Positions 43,207-51,448 of a DNA stretch of 64,000 bases are shown here, one piece after another. Source of the DNA: Oscillospiraceae bacterium (GTDB lineage Bacteria; Bacillota; Clostridia; Oscillospirales; Ruminococcaceae). Positions within the stretch are counted from its first letter, which is position 1. The number at the start of each line of letters is the position of its first letter. The translations under genes were made by a program, and so were the position numbers. Under the pieces are notes generated by a model. It was not told the DNA's origin. It worked only from the letters and a program-made list of their open reading frames with translations, and made no database searches. The stretch is taken from NCBI GenBank assembly GCA_017533485.1, contig JAFXIC010000035.1:1-64000 (forward strand), given 5' to 3'.

Positions 43207-45621
43207 TTACGGCATATCCTGTACTTTCCGGACTGCCGCAGTCCATGTCATCGGTTCCTTCCGGTATTCAGCAGGAAGCGGATATAAGCCCTGGCCGATC
43301 GGAACCAGTGCCACAAGCTCCAGTCCGTTATCTGCAAGCTCCTTCCGGATGGATTCCTTTGTCCAGAAAACATCATAGATATTATATTTCCCCCAGCCCG
43401 TTCTTCTGCGGTTGGGAATCTCAAAATTAAGGTTCGGTACGTCAAACAGCAGAATCCCGCGATCAGTCAGTGCGTCCCGCAGCTTCTTCCAGAGCATCCT
43501 GCGTGTTGCATATTCATAGTGACGGATAAAGCGGAAAATCGTGATGACATCATAGGAAGCGTCAGGGGTATCCGTCAGCAGGTCAATCTTTTGCAGCTTT
43601 AAATCCGCATCCGCAAACCGTTGGCTGACCTGTGACAGCATCGCATCGGACGCGTCACCTGCGGTACAGGCACCAAATTCCAGCAATGTCTGGAGGATTC
43701 TTCCGTCTCCGCACGCAAGATCCAGCAGCTTCGGACAAGTCTGGCCGCGGAAGCTCTCCTCTAAAAGCACCCGTACACTCTGACGTTCCATCAGGTCAAA
43801 GCAATTCTGGGGATAGGTCACAAACCGATCCGCCGTATAATCCTCCGCAATATCCTGACGCTGATAATACGACTTGAGTGCCGCATGGCCCTTCACAAGA
43901 TGTTTATTTTCGAGACCGAGCTGTCTGTCCCATTCATAAATCGTAATAACGCCATACGGTGCGGCGTGTTCGGCACTATACTCGACAAACCGCACGAAAT
44001 CCTTCCCCGAAAGCATCTTCCGCAGCCGATCAATCCGCCATGTACTGCGGTATGCGCTATAATTCCCGCGGATGGTACGGAGCGTATCCGCAATCGCTGT
44101 TCCGCTGATATCTGCCGAAACTTCACCGAGGCCTGTGGCGGAAATCAGCTCCGATACACCCGACTGCGGTGTTGCGGCGGCAGGAATTCCCATCAGCATT
44201 CCCTCCAATGCCGACAGCGAGCAGGCGTGGTTATAATTTTCATCGGCATAGGGAATCAGAACACAATCAATGCTGCTGTAAAACTCCGCCATCTCATATT
44301 TTCCGATCCGGATTTCACAGTTCTCCGCACGCTGTAAGACCTCCGGAACCGCGACCGCATCCGCATCCCGCCAGAGCACAAGAAACCTGATTTCGGGACA
44401 GCGTTCGACAGCTTCACAAAGTGCGGGAATTCCACGGGAATTGCTCTGTTCGGGGCTGACGGGCGAGGTGGCAAAGCCCACCGTGAACGATTCCGGAGAA
44501 AAGCTTCTCGGTCTTCGGCAGAAAAGCGGCTTTTCTGTATCTATATACGGATAGATGACCGCAGGCTTCCGGAATCCGAAGCCCTCCATCCGGTTTGCCG
44601 CATATTCGGAAGCGGTACAATACCGATGGACGCCGAAATCCGAGAGGTGGAGCAGTTCAGCAAGCTGAAGATTGCCGAGCGCCTGACGGGGGTTCTGTGC
44701 GCTCAGCCGCACAACACTGTTCCGAACCAGCATACACTGCTTCCCAAGCCCCAGCACCTCCAATGTGCTTTCACAGAACACCAGCAGGATCGGGTCGATT
44801 TCTGTCAGCCAGCCCGACAGCTCCGATTCTGCAACATAATGCACATCCCCCTGTCGGGAACGGGCTGTGCCGTCGGGCTCCACCGATAAAATACAGATCT
44901 GATAGCGGCTGGCGGTTTTCAGCAGCCGGTATAAATCCCAAAGCTCATTCTTTACCGCCTCCATGCCGTTTCCGTCCGAGAATTTCCGGCAGACAAGTGC
45001 AATCATACGTCCGCTCGGCTCCGCACGCTTTGTACGGATACTCTCGCGCAGCAGCTCCGTATATTTCGTTTCCAGCTCTCCCAGTGCCGCATTCGACTGT
45101 TCGGGATTCTGGGCATTTTGTACCGCACGGATTTCCTGATAGAGTGCCTGTGTTCCGACAGCGGGAAGTGCTGTCAGCGGCGAAATCCCCACCTCCGCGC
45201 GGCATTCGGGTGCGGCGGCGCAAAGACTCTCGTTCATCTCCTGAGAAAGTGCCTGTACCGATTCCTGTGCGGCAGTCTGTGCGCGTGCAAGGGTCTGACG
45301 CTGTTCCTGTGTGAATGCAGAAATCCGCCGCTCGGTTTGTGTATCGGCATCCGCCAACTGTCTCGAAACACGTTCCGAGAGCTGCTCTACCGACTGACCG
45401 AGGGATGCGACCGCTTCCGCGGCGGCGGCATTAAACTCATTCTGTGCGGCACCAAACGGGTTCAGATACCAGAAAATCAGCTTTCTTGCAAGCCGTTTCA
45501 GCAAAATACCTTTGCCCTTGGGCTGCGGAACCGAGTACGCCTGCTTCAGCGTATCGACATTCCGGATTCTTCGTTCCAGCATTTCATCTTTTGACATATC
45601 GCCATCTATCTCCATTTCCAT
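43207..45621 (-). CDS. Glycosyltransferase-methyltransferase fusion with coiled coil
   Basis: About 804 residues. The N-terminus has a basic hydrophobic stretch followed by a long coiled coil (VASLGQSVEQLSERVSRQLA and on, about residues 70-145). A GT-B glycosyltransferase-like region follows (FGVHRYCTASEYAANRMEGF, ALEGMLMGIPAAATPQSG). The last 200 residues are a class I SAM methyltransferase (KLLDLACGDGRILQTLLEFG near residue 630). Such fusions can cap or modify growing polysaccharide chains, with the coiled coil setting chain length as in WbdD-type proteins; that role here is inference. The start is uncertain: ATG at 45621 (7 bases after the Wzt stop) or ATG at 45597. Confidence 0.8.
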   Translation of the reverse strand: MEMEIDGDMSKDEMLERRIRNVDTLKQAYSVPQPKGKGILLKRLARKLIFWYLNPFGAAQNEFNAAAAEAVASLGQSVEQLSERVSRQLADADTQTERRISAFTQEQRQTLARAQTAAQESVQALSQEMNESLCAAAPECRAEVGISPLTALPAVGTQALYQEIRAVQNAQNPEQSNAALGELETKYTELLRESIRTKRAEPSGRMIALVCRKFSDGNGMEAVKNELWDLYRLLKTASRYQICILSVEPDGTARSRQGDVHYVAESELSGWLTEIDPILLVFCESTLEVLGLGKQCMLVRNSVVRLSAQNPRQALGNLQLAELLHLSDFGVHRYCTASEYAANRMEGFGFRKPAVIYPYIDTEKPLFCRRPRSFSPESFTVGFATSPVSPEQSNSRGIPALCEAVERCPEIRFLVLWRDADAVAVPEVLQRAENCEIRIGKYEMAEFYSSIDCVLIPYADENYNHACSLSALEGMLMGIPAAATPQSGVSELISATGLGEVSADISGTAIADTLRTIRGNYSAYRSTWRIDRLRKMLSGKDFVRFVEYSAEHAAPYGVITIYEWDRQLGLENKHLVKGHAALKSYYQRQDIAEDYTADRFVTYPQNCFDLMERQSVRVLLEESFRGQTCPKLLDLACGDGRILQTLLEFGACTAGDASDAMLSQVSQRFADADLKLQKIDLLTDTPDASYDVITIFRFIRHYEYATRRMLWKKLRDALTDRGILLFDVPNLNFEIPNRRRTGWGKYNIYDVFWTKESIRKELADNGLELVALVPIGQGLYPLPAEYRKEPMTWTAAVRKVQDMP

Positions 45622-45628
45622 CCAAAGT

Positions 45629-46849
45629 TCAGGAATCTGCGGCATCAAACGACCATGTATGGTCAAGCCGCGTCACGCCCGTTTCATCAATCGGGTCATA
45701 TACCGCAAACCGCACAGCCTGTGCGGCATAATCATACGCAAACATATCCATCCGCCGCATTGCCGCATCAAACCAGTAGGTGCCTGCGACCAGATTCATC
45801 GGCGAAAACCGACAGCGGATGGTTCCCGTTTCCTTCAGCACAATCGGTGCGAGATGTTCCCGCTGGGTATTCGTTCCGTAGCAGAGTGCCTTATCCGCAC
45901 GATACAGTGCAAGCCCGATCAATACTTCTTCTGCTTTCTCCGGCTCTGCACGGTACGAAAGCTCCAGAATGACCGTATCCCCCGTTGCAAATTTCTCGAT
46001 CGGTTCGCCCTGCTCGTTCAGCAGCCGGATGCCTGTCCATTTCGCAGGCGTTTCCGGCGGCTGTGCATCCGAAGCTGCCGTCTGAGACTGCGGTACATTC
46101 TTCTTCGGGGAAAGCTGTCTGCGCTGACCCATATATTCGAGATATTTCGGATGCACCTCGTTGGGTGCGCCCTCCATCCGGATTTTTCCCTCGTCAATCC
46201 ATACCGTCCGGTCACAAATCCGTTCGAGCTGTGCCATGCTGTGTGAGACAATCACAATGGTTGTGCCCTCGCCTTTTATCTCCATCAGCCGCTCAAAACA
46301 TTTTGCCTGAAACGCGGCATCGCCCACGGCAAGTATCTCGTCAATCAGCAGAATATCCGCACCGACATGAATTGCCACGGAAAACGCAAGCCGCATATAC
46401 ATACCCGAAGAATAGGTACGGACAGGATTATCAATAAATTCTTCCATCTCCGAGAAATCTATAATTTCCTGAAGCCGTTCGTCGATTTCCTTATGCGTCA
46501 GCCCGAAGATCGACGCATTCGTATAGATATTCTCTCTGCCTGTCATGTCCGGATGGAATCCCGCGCCCAGCTCAATCAGTGAGGATACCCGTCCGTTCAG
46601 CTTTACCGTTCCCGATTCGGGGAATAATATCCGGCTCATCAGCTTTAACAGCGTGGATTTTCCACAGCCGTTCTTTCCGACGAGTGCAATCGCTTCCCCT
46701 TTTTCCACTTCGAGTGAAATTCCGTTTAAAACCCATCTGTCCTCATAGCTCCGGCGCTTTTTCGAGAGCAGCTTCTCTTTCAGCGAATGCCCCTGATCGG
46801 CATATACACGGAATTTTTTATGCAGGTCATGAATTTCTATTGCTGCCAT
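45629..46849 (-). CDS. wzt: Polysaccharide ABC exporter ATP-binding protein (Wzt type)
   Basis: A 406-residue ATPase that powers export of a finished polysaccharide. The first 240 residues hold Walker A VGKNGCGKST, the characteristic GAGFHPDMTGRENIYTNA, signature YSSGMYMRLAFSVAIH and Walker B LLIDEILAVGDAAF. Residues 290-406 form a beta-sandwich Wzt C-terminal domain (GDTVILELSYRAEPEKAEEV), which in the Wzm/Wzt class recognises the terminal modification of the glycan. That agrees with the adjacent methyltransferase fusion. It pairs with the permease encoded just upstream. Confidence 0.93.
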   Translation of the reverse strand: MAAIEIHDLHKKFRVYADQGHSLKEKLLSKKRRSYEDRWVLNGISLEVEKGEAIALVGKNGCGKSTLLKLMSRILFPESGTVKLNGRVSSLIELGAGFHPDMTGRENIYTNASIFGLTHKEIDERLQEIIDFSEMEEFIDNPVRTYSSGMYMRLAFSVAIHVGADILLIDEILAVGDAAFQAKCFERLMEIKGEGTTIVIVSHSMAQLERICDRTVWIDEGKIRMEGAPNEVHPKYLEYMGQRRQLSPKKNVPQSQTAASDAQPPETPAKWTGIRLLNEQGEPIEKFATGDTVILELSYRAEPEKAEEVLIGLALYRADKALCYGTNTQREHLAPIVLKETGTIRCRFSPMNLVAGTYWFDAAMRRMDMFAYDYAAQAVRFAVYDPIDETGVTRLDHTWSFDAADS

Positions 46850-46873
46850 CCAACGATTCCTTTCTTCGCTTCC

Positions 46874-47650
46874 TTAAAGCTCTTCCGCAAACCGCTTCGA
46901 GAGCTTTTCAAAAACCAGTATGCCAATCAGCAGTACGCTTACACTCAGCCCGAATGCCAGTCCGAGCTGACCGAGATCCGGCATTTTTTTATAGTAGAGG
47001 ATATCCCGATATGCAAGAATAATCGGTGCCATCGGATTCAGCATATAATATCGCTCCCAGCCCTGCGGAATGAACTGGACGCCGTATACAACCGGCGAAA
47101 GATACATCCATGCCATACTCAGAACACCCATGATATGCTCCAGATCGCGGCAGTATACCGTCACCGAGGAGGTGATGAAGTTCATCCCCAGTACGAGAAT
47201 ATACTGAATCGCCATCACCGGAATCAGCCATGGCAGTACCGTCCATGCCACGCCGATCCGCATCACTGCAATGACCGCAAAGACGATGACAAACGAAAAC
47301 AGCATATTACAGAAGCTGCTCGTCGTATACGCCACCGGCAGCACCTCGCGCGGAAAATAGATTTTCTTGATCATATTCTTCTGATCGAGAATCAGGTGAG
47401 AGCCTGTTGTCAGCGAGGACGCAAAGAAAATCCATGGCACCAGCGCGACAAACAGATGCAGATAATAATTTTCGATTCCGCTTTTTAATATCACCGAGAA
47501 TACCATCGTATACACAAGAAGCTGTAAGAGCGGATTGATGAATGTCCAGAGAAATCCCAGCACACTCCCCTTATACCGCCCCTTCAGGTCCTTCCTCACC
47601 AGACTCGCTATCATTTCACGATATTGGAAAAGTTCTCGAATCAATCGCAT
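46874..47650 (-). CDS. wzm: Polysaccharide ABC exporter permease (Wzm type)
   Basis: A 258-residue ABC-2 type permease with six hydrophobic segments. Starts with LIRELFQYREMIASLVRKDL, followed by GFLWTFINPLLQLLVYTMVF, KIYFPREVLPVAY and LNPMAPIILAYRDILYYK near the end, all standard for TagG/Wzm proteins. It is 24 bases upstream of its ATPase in the same operon. It would carry an undecaprenyl-linked glycan or teichoic-acid-like polymer across the membrane. Confidence 0.93.
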   Translation of the reverse strand: MRLIRELFQYREMIASLVRKDLKGRYKGSVLGFLWTFINPLLQLLVYTMVFSVILKSGIENYYLHLFVALVPWIFFASSLTTGSHLILDQKNMIKKIYFPREVLPVAYTTSSFCNMLFSFVIVFAVIAVMRIGVAWTVLPWLIPVMAIQYILVLGMNFITSSVTVYCRDLEHIMGVLSMAWMYLSPVVYGVQFIPQGWERYYMLNPMAPIILAYRDILYYKKMPDLGQLGLAFGLSVSVLLIGILVFEKLSKRFAEEL

Positions 47651-47671
47651 TGTTCTTTCCTCAGCACTCCT

Positions 47672-48643
47672 TTATTTCGTGAGAGAATCCGCAGCATCCT
47701 CTTTTTTCAGAATCCTGCGCCAGTAATCCAGGGTATCGATAAGTGTTTCGGAAAGCGAATACTCCGGCTTCCACCCTGTATCAGACTGTAATTTCGAGAT
47801 ATCCGCTTCTATCAGCGGAAGATCGGTCGGCCGGAGCTTCTCCGGATCTGTCTCGATCCGGAACGGAACATCCGAAAGATTCCGGATTTCTTCCAGCAGT
47901 TCTGAAATCGCCATCGCTTTTCCCGATCCGACATTATATACCTCTCCGCTTCTTCCATCCCGCATCAATGCACCATATGCGCGGACGATATCCCGTACAT
48001 CCGTAAAATCACGCTTCGGTGTAAGATTGCCTGTCCGGATTACCGGCTCGCGCAGTCCATATGCAATCTCCACCGCCTGCTTACAGAAATCCGCAACCAC
48101 AAACTGCGGAAGCTGTGCCGGCCCGACATGGTTAAACGCACGGACGCTCACAATCCACATCCCATAGGCACGTTCGTATACTGCCGCAAGATTCTCCGCG
48201 CACGCCTTTGTCACAGCATAGATATTCGCCGGCCGGAGCTTTGTATCTTCGCGGAGCGGACAATCCTCCGGCTTCACATAACCATACTCCTCGCCCGAAC
48301 CAATCAGCATGATCCGCGGCTTTTGTGCAAGGCTTCTTGCAGCTTCTAAAATATGCAGCGTACCTTTGATATTGATATCCACCGTCAGGTCGGGCCGGCT
48401 CCATGAAACTGCCACAGAGCTTTGTGCCGCGAGATGGTAAATACAATCGGGCTGAAGCGTTTTCAGCAAATCGGAAACAGCCTCCTGATCCAGAATATCC
48501 AGATCATATACCTCCGCCCCCGGAAGCTCCGGCTGTTCCGACGGCAGCTTTGTTGCATATACGGTATCGCCGTATTCTTCGGTCAGATGCGCAGTCAGAT
48601 ATTTTCCGACAAAACCTGCCGCGCCAATCACCAACGCTTTCAA
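47672..48643 (-). CDS. NAD(P)-dependent NDP-sugar dehydratase/reductase (Rmd-like)
   Basis: A 323-residue short-chain dehydrogenase of the extended type. Rossmann motif GAAGFVGKYL is at the N-terminus, catalytic YAVTKACAENLA (Y-x3-K) near residue 140, and the sequence RAFNHVGPAQLPQFVVADF with NLTPKRDFTDVRDIVRAY closely resembles GDP-6-deoxy-lyxo-hexulose reductase (Rmd), which makes GDP-rhamnose; a GDP-mannose 4,6-dehydratase is the alternative. The start codon is TTG at 48643, set by AGGAGGAA 8 bases upstream; no ATG fits. It supplies an activated deoxysugar to the operon. Confidence 0.85.
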   Translation of the reverse strand: MKALVIGAAGFVGKYLTAHLTEEYGDTVYATKLPSEQPELPGAEVYDLDILDQEAVSDLLKTLQPDCIYHLAAQSSVAVSWSRPDLTVDINIKGTLHILEAARSLAQKPRIMLIGSGEEYGYVKPEDCPLREDTKLRPANIYAVTKACAENLAAVYERAYGMWIVSVRAFNHVGPAQLPQFVVADFCKQAVEIAYGLREPVIRTGNLTPKRDFTDVRDIVRAYGALMRDGRSGEVYNVGSGKAMAISELLEEIRNLSDVPFRIETDPEKLRPTDLPLIEADISKLQSDTGWKPEYSLSETLIDTLDYWRRILKKEDAADSLTK

Positions 48644-48669
48644 AATTGCGTTCCTCCTGAAATCATTCT

Positions 48670-49857
48670 CTATCGTTTTTTCGGATACCGATTCCAAAGA
48701 TCGCTGACGAGTACATTCCATGTATCCGAAAGGACGCGTTCGATTGCAAATGTCTCCTCTACACGTTTTCTTGCCGCTGCGCCATATGCCAGACGGAGGG
48801 TATCGTCCGACAGCAGCGTTTCCATCGCTGCGGCAAGTGCATCTGCATCCGACGGCGGTACCGTAATTCCGGTTTCACCATCCAAGCTCACCAGCGGGAC
48901 TCCGGTCGGCAGTGCGGTATTGATGACCGGTTTTCCGTAAACCATCGCTTCGAGCTGGACAATTCCAAAGGCTTCACTGTTCGCGACCGACGGCAGTACG
49001 AAAATATCACAGTCCGCGAATGCGGCACGAAGCTCCGGCGTCATCCGTTTCCCAAGAAAATGGACACGCGCCGAAATTCCAAGTGCTTCCGCACGCGCCA
49101 TCAGCGATTCCTCCAGCACGCCCGTACCTGCCAGAAACAGCTCGCTTGTGGTCTGCACCTTTGCGAATGCCTCGAGCAGCACATCCACACCCTTATAGTA
49201 TACCAGCCGTCCGACAAACAATATCTTTTTTGCCGCCGGATCCCGAAGCTTTGCCGTCAGCACCGGCATCTTCGGCACCGCGTCATATTCCGCAACAGAC
49301 AGACCATAGGGGACGATCACGCATTTTTCCCGGTACGGCTGTAAATACGGAGAGCTGTCGATATGCCCCTTCGTGGCGACGAGAATCGCGTCCGCACGCT
49401 TCAAGAGCTTCTGCATCAGCGGCTTATAAAACCGCAGCAGCTTTTTCTGACGCACCACATCGCTGTGCCACGCCACAACCACCCGCCCCCGATATCCCGA
49501 AAGGATCAGCGCGAGATCTGCCAGCGGAAACGGAAGATGCAGCTCCACAACATCCGAAACCATAACCTTCCGACGAAATTCCGAGAGATATGAAAACGAA
49601 ATCGGACAGGACGCAACCGTACCCAAGCTCCCGCAGCGCGTCACACGGACACCATTGAGCTTCTCTTTCTGCGTCAGCCCCATATCATCTCTGCAAGTCA
49701 GGACGGAGATATGTGCTTTCTTACGGAAACCCTCCGCGACCTGCTGCATAACCGTTTCGATACCGCCGATATGCGGACTGTATGCCTTACCGGTGACAAG
49801 AATCACAGGCTTTGTTGTCCGCGGACGGTCTGAATTAGATTTTTTAAGCTGATTCAT
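48670..49857 (-). CDS. Glycosyltransferase family 4 protein
   Basis: A 395-residue GT-B enzyme: KAYSPHIGGIETVMQQVAEG at the start, donor-binding ILFVGRLVYYKGVDVLLEAF near residue 205 and the E-x7-E motif in NSEAFGIVQLEAMVYGKPVI near 290. GAAAGGA favours ATG 49857. First gene of the polysaccharide operon after a promoter at 49917-49945, so it may act early in chain assembly. Sugar donor unknown. Confidence 0.9.
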   Translation of the reverse strand: MNQLKKSNSDRPRTTKPVILVTGKAYSPHIGGIETVMQQVAEGFRKKAHISVLTCRDDMGLTQKEKLNGVRVTRCGSLGTVASCPISFSYLSEFRRKVMVSDVVELHLPFPLADLALILSGYRGRVVVAWHSDVVRQKKLLRFYKPLMQKLLKRADAILVATKGHIDSSPYLQPYREKCVIVPYGLSVAEYDAVPKMPVLTAKLRDPAAKKILFVGRLVYYKGVDVLLEAFAKVQTTSELFLAGTGVLEESLMARAEALGISARVHFLGKRMTPELRAAFADCDIFVLPSVANSEAFGIVQLEAMVYGKPVINTALPTGVPLVSLDGETGITVPPSDADALAAAMETLLSDDTLRLAYGAAARKRVEETFAIERVLSDTWNVLVSDLWNRYPKKR

Positions 49858-49916
49858 GGATTTCATTCCTTTCTCATACGCCTGTCCTCCGACCGGCATC
49901 AGAGAATACTCTTTTC

Positions 49917-49945
49917 ATTATACCACAATTCCCACACTATTACAA
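49917..49945 (-). promoter_or_regulatory. Promoter of the polysaccharide operon
   Basis: On the minus strand TTGTAA (49940-49945) and TATAAT (49917-49922) with a 17-base spacer. Confidence 0.7.
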
Positions 49946-50051
49946 TATCTCCCATATCTTTTTTTTCGTTTATTCAGCACAAACCTGCTCTATTCAATTT
50001 GTGCGGTATGACAAAGAACGGGTGTACGTCAAAAAAATCTTCAAAAAGGGG

Positions 50052-50080
50052 TTGACAAATCATCCGAACCATGGTATACT
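50052..50080 (+). promoter_or_regulatory. Promoter of the GntR-ABC operon
   Basis: TTGACA at 50052-50057 and TATACT at 50075-50080, spacer 17. A palindrome lies over the transcription start. Confidence 0.85.
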
Positions 50081-50082
50081 AA

Positions 50083-50105
50083 CTGTACTACAACAACCAG
50101 TACAG
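50083..50105 (+). promoter_or_regulatory. Palindromic operator, probably for the GntR regulator
   Basis: CTGTACT (50083-50089) and its exact complement AGTACAG (50099-50105) flank a 9-base spacer, directly behind the -10 element where a bound dimer would block initiation. Short CAGCTAA-like direct repeats follow to about 50118. Confidence 0.7.
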
Positions 50106-50144
50106 CTAACACAGCTAAGACAGTTGATACAAGGAGGTGCAGCT

Positions 50145-50531
50145 ATGTACGATATCGACCTGCAAAGCCGGATCCCGATTTATGAACAGCTCTACCGGAG
50201 AATTGTCGAACTCGCTGTCAACGGCGTTCTTCCGGAGGGCACTCAGCTTCCAAGCGTGCGTCAGCTCGCAAAGGACTTATCCGTCAACCCCAATACCGTT
50301 TCCAAAGCCTACCAGAACCTAGAACGCGACGGCGTTATCTATTCCCTCGCAGGCCGCGGCAGCTTTATCGGAAAAATTGAAAAAGCCGATGTGCATACCG
50401 ATCTGCTCAAGGAATTTGATCTGGCAGTCCAGAACGTACTGCGTGTCGGCGTATCCGAAGATAAGCTTTGTGATCGAATTCATAAAATCGCGCAGGATTC
50501 CAAGTCCGGCGGAAAGGAGAATGACTCATGA
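50145..50531 (+). CDS. GntR family transcriptional regulator (YtrA subfamily)
   Basis: A 128-residue regulator made of an N-terminal winged helix-turn-helix (IPIYEQLYRRIVELAVNGVL, LPSVRQLAKDLSVNPNTVSK, GVIYSLAGRGSFI) and a short C-terminal helical part, the YtrA architecture with no ligand domain. Such proteins repress their own ABC-transporter operon. Its ATG follows AAGGAGG, and its stop overlaps the ATPase start by four bases. A palindrome over the promoter is a likely autoregulatory site. Confidence 0.93.
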   Translation: MYDIDLQSRIPIYEQLYRRIVELAVNGVLPEGTQLPSVRQLAKDLSVNPNTVSKAYQNLERDGVIYSLAGRGSFIGKIEKADVHTDLLKEFDLAVQNVLRVGVSEDKLCDRIHKIAQDSKSGGKENDS

Positions 50532-51448
50532 TTGAACTCAAACAAGTGACAAAAAAATTTGATGACCAGACAATCCTCGACGCGATCAGTACCCGGATTC
50601 CAAAGGGGACTGCATTCGGGTTAATCGGCTCCAATGGCGCAGGAAAATCAACCATCCTTCGTCTCATCAGCGGTGTTTATCAGACGGACGGCGGCGAGGT
50701 GCTCCTCGACGGAAAACCGATCTACGATATCCCCGATCAGAAACGCCGTGTTTTCTTTGTATCCGACGAAACAACACAGTTCCATTCCTTTACCATCAAA
50801 AAGCTTGCGGACTATTATAAGCACTTCTATCCGCGGTTTTCCTATGAACTGCTCGAAACGATGCTGAAAAGCATCACCCTCCCCCAACACAAGCCCCTCT
50901 CCACCTTCTCCAAAGGTATGAAGCGTCAGGCAATCACAATGCTCGGTGTTGCCGCAAGACCCGAATACCTGCTGCTGGACGAGGCATTCGACGGACTTGA
51001 CCCCTCGATGCGGAAGCTTATCCGTCAGATCTTAATCGACCGGATGGTGGAAGATGAGATGACGGTCATCGTTTCTACCCATAATCTCGCGGAAATCAAT
51101 GAGCTTTGTGACAGCGCCGCCCTGATTCACGATTCGAAAATCGTCTTCTCCTGTGCGCTCGACGATATCCGCTCGAATCTCCATAAGCTCCAGCTTGGAT
51201 GGAGCACCAAAGCCCCCGAATATTCCAGGGAGCAATTCGAAGCGCTCGGTATCGAAATCCTCCGCTTCGAAAAACAGCATTCTATTTACCATCTGGTTGC
51301 AAGAGGCGAGGAAGATCAGCTCCGCGAAAAGCTTGCCCCGATGAACCCGACAATCTTTGACCTGATTCCGTTAACACTCGAAGAAATCTTTATTTATGAA
51401 CTGGAGGTGCTTGGATATGGCTGCTACAAATTCGACACAGAAGCTTAA
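50528..51448 (+). CDS. ABC transporter ATP-binding protein (YtrB-like)
   Basis: A 306-residue ATPase: Walker A IGSNGAGKST, a Q-loop region, signature LSTFSKGMKRQAITMLGVA (a variant FSKGM rather than LSGGQ), Walker B YLLLDEAFDGLD and HNLAEINELCD. The variant signature is usual in YtrB-type ATPases controlled by YtrA regulators. The last 80 residues are an extra domain. Forms an exporter with the following permease; related systems respond to cell-wall antibiotics, but the substrate here is unknown. Confidence 0.92.
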   Translation: MIELKQVTKKFDDQTILDAISTRIPKGTAFGLIGSNGAGKSTILRLISGVYQTDGGEVLLDGKPIYDIPDQKRRVFFVSDETTQFHSFTIKKLADYYKHFYPRFSYELLETMLKSITLPQHKPLSTFSKGMKRQAITMLGVAARPEYLLLDEAFDGLDPSMRKLIRQILIDRMVEDEMTVIVSTHNLAEINELCDSAALIHDSKIVFSCALDDIRSNLHKLQLGWSTKAPEYSREQFEALGIEILRFEKQHSIYHLVARGEEDQLREKLAPMNPTIFDLIPLTLEEIFIYELEVLGYGCYKFDTEA

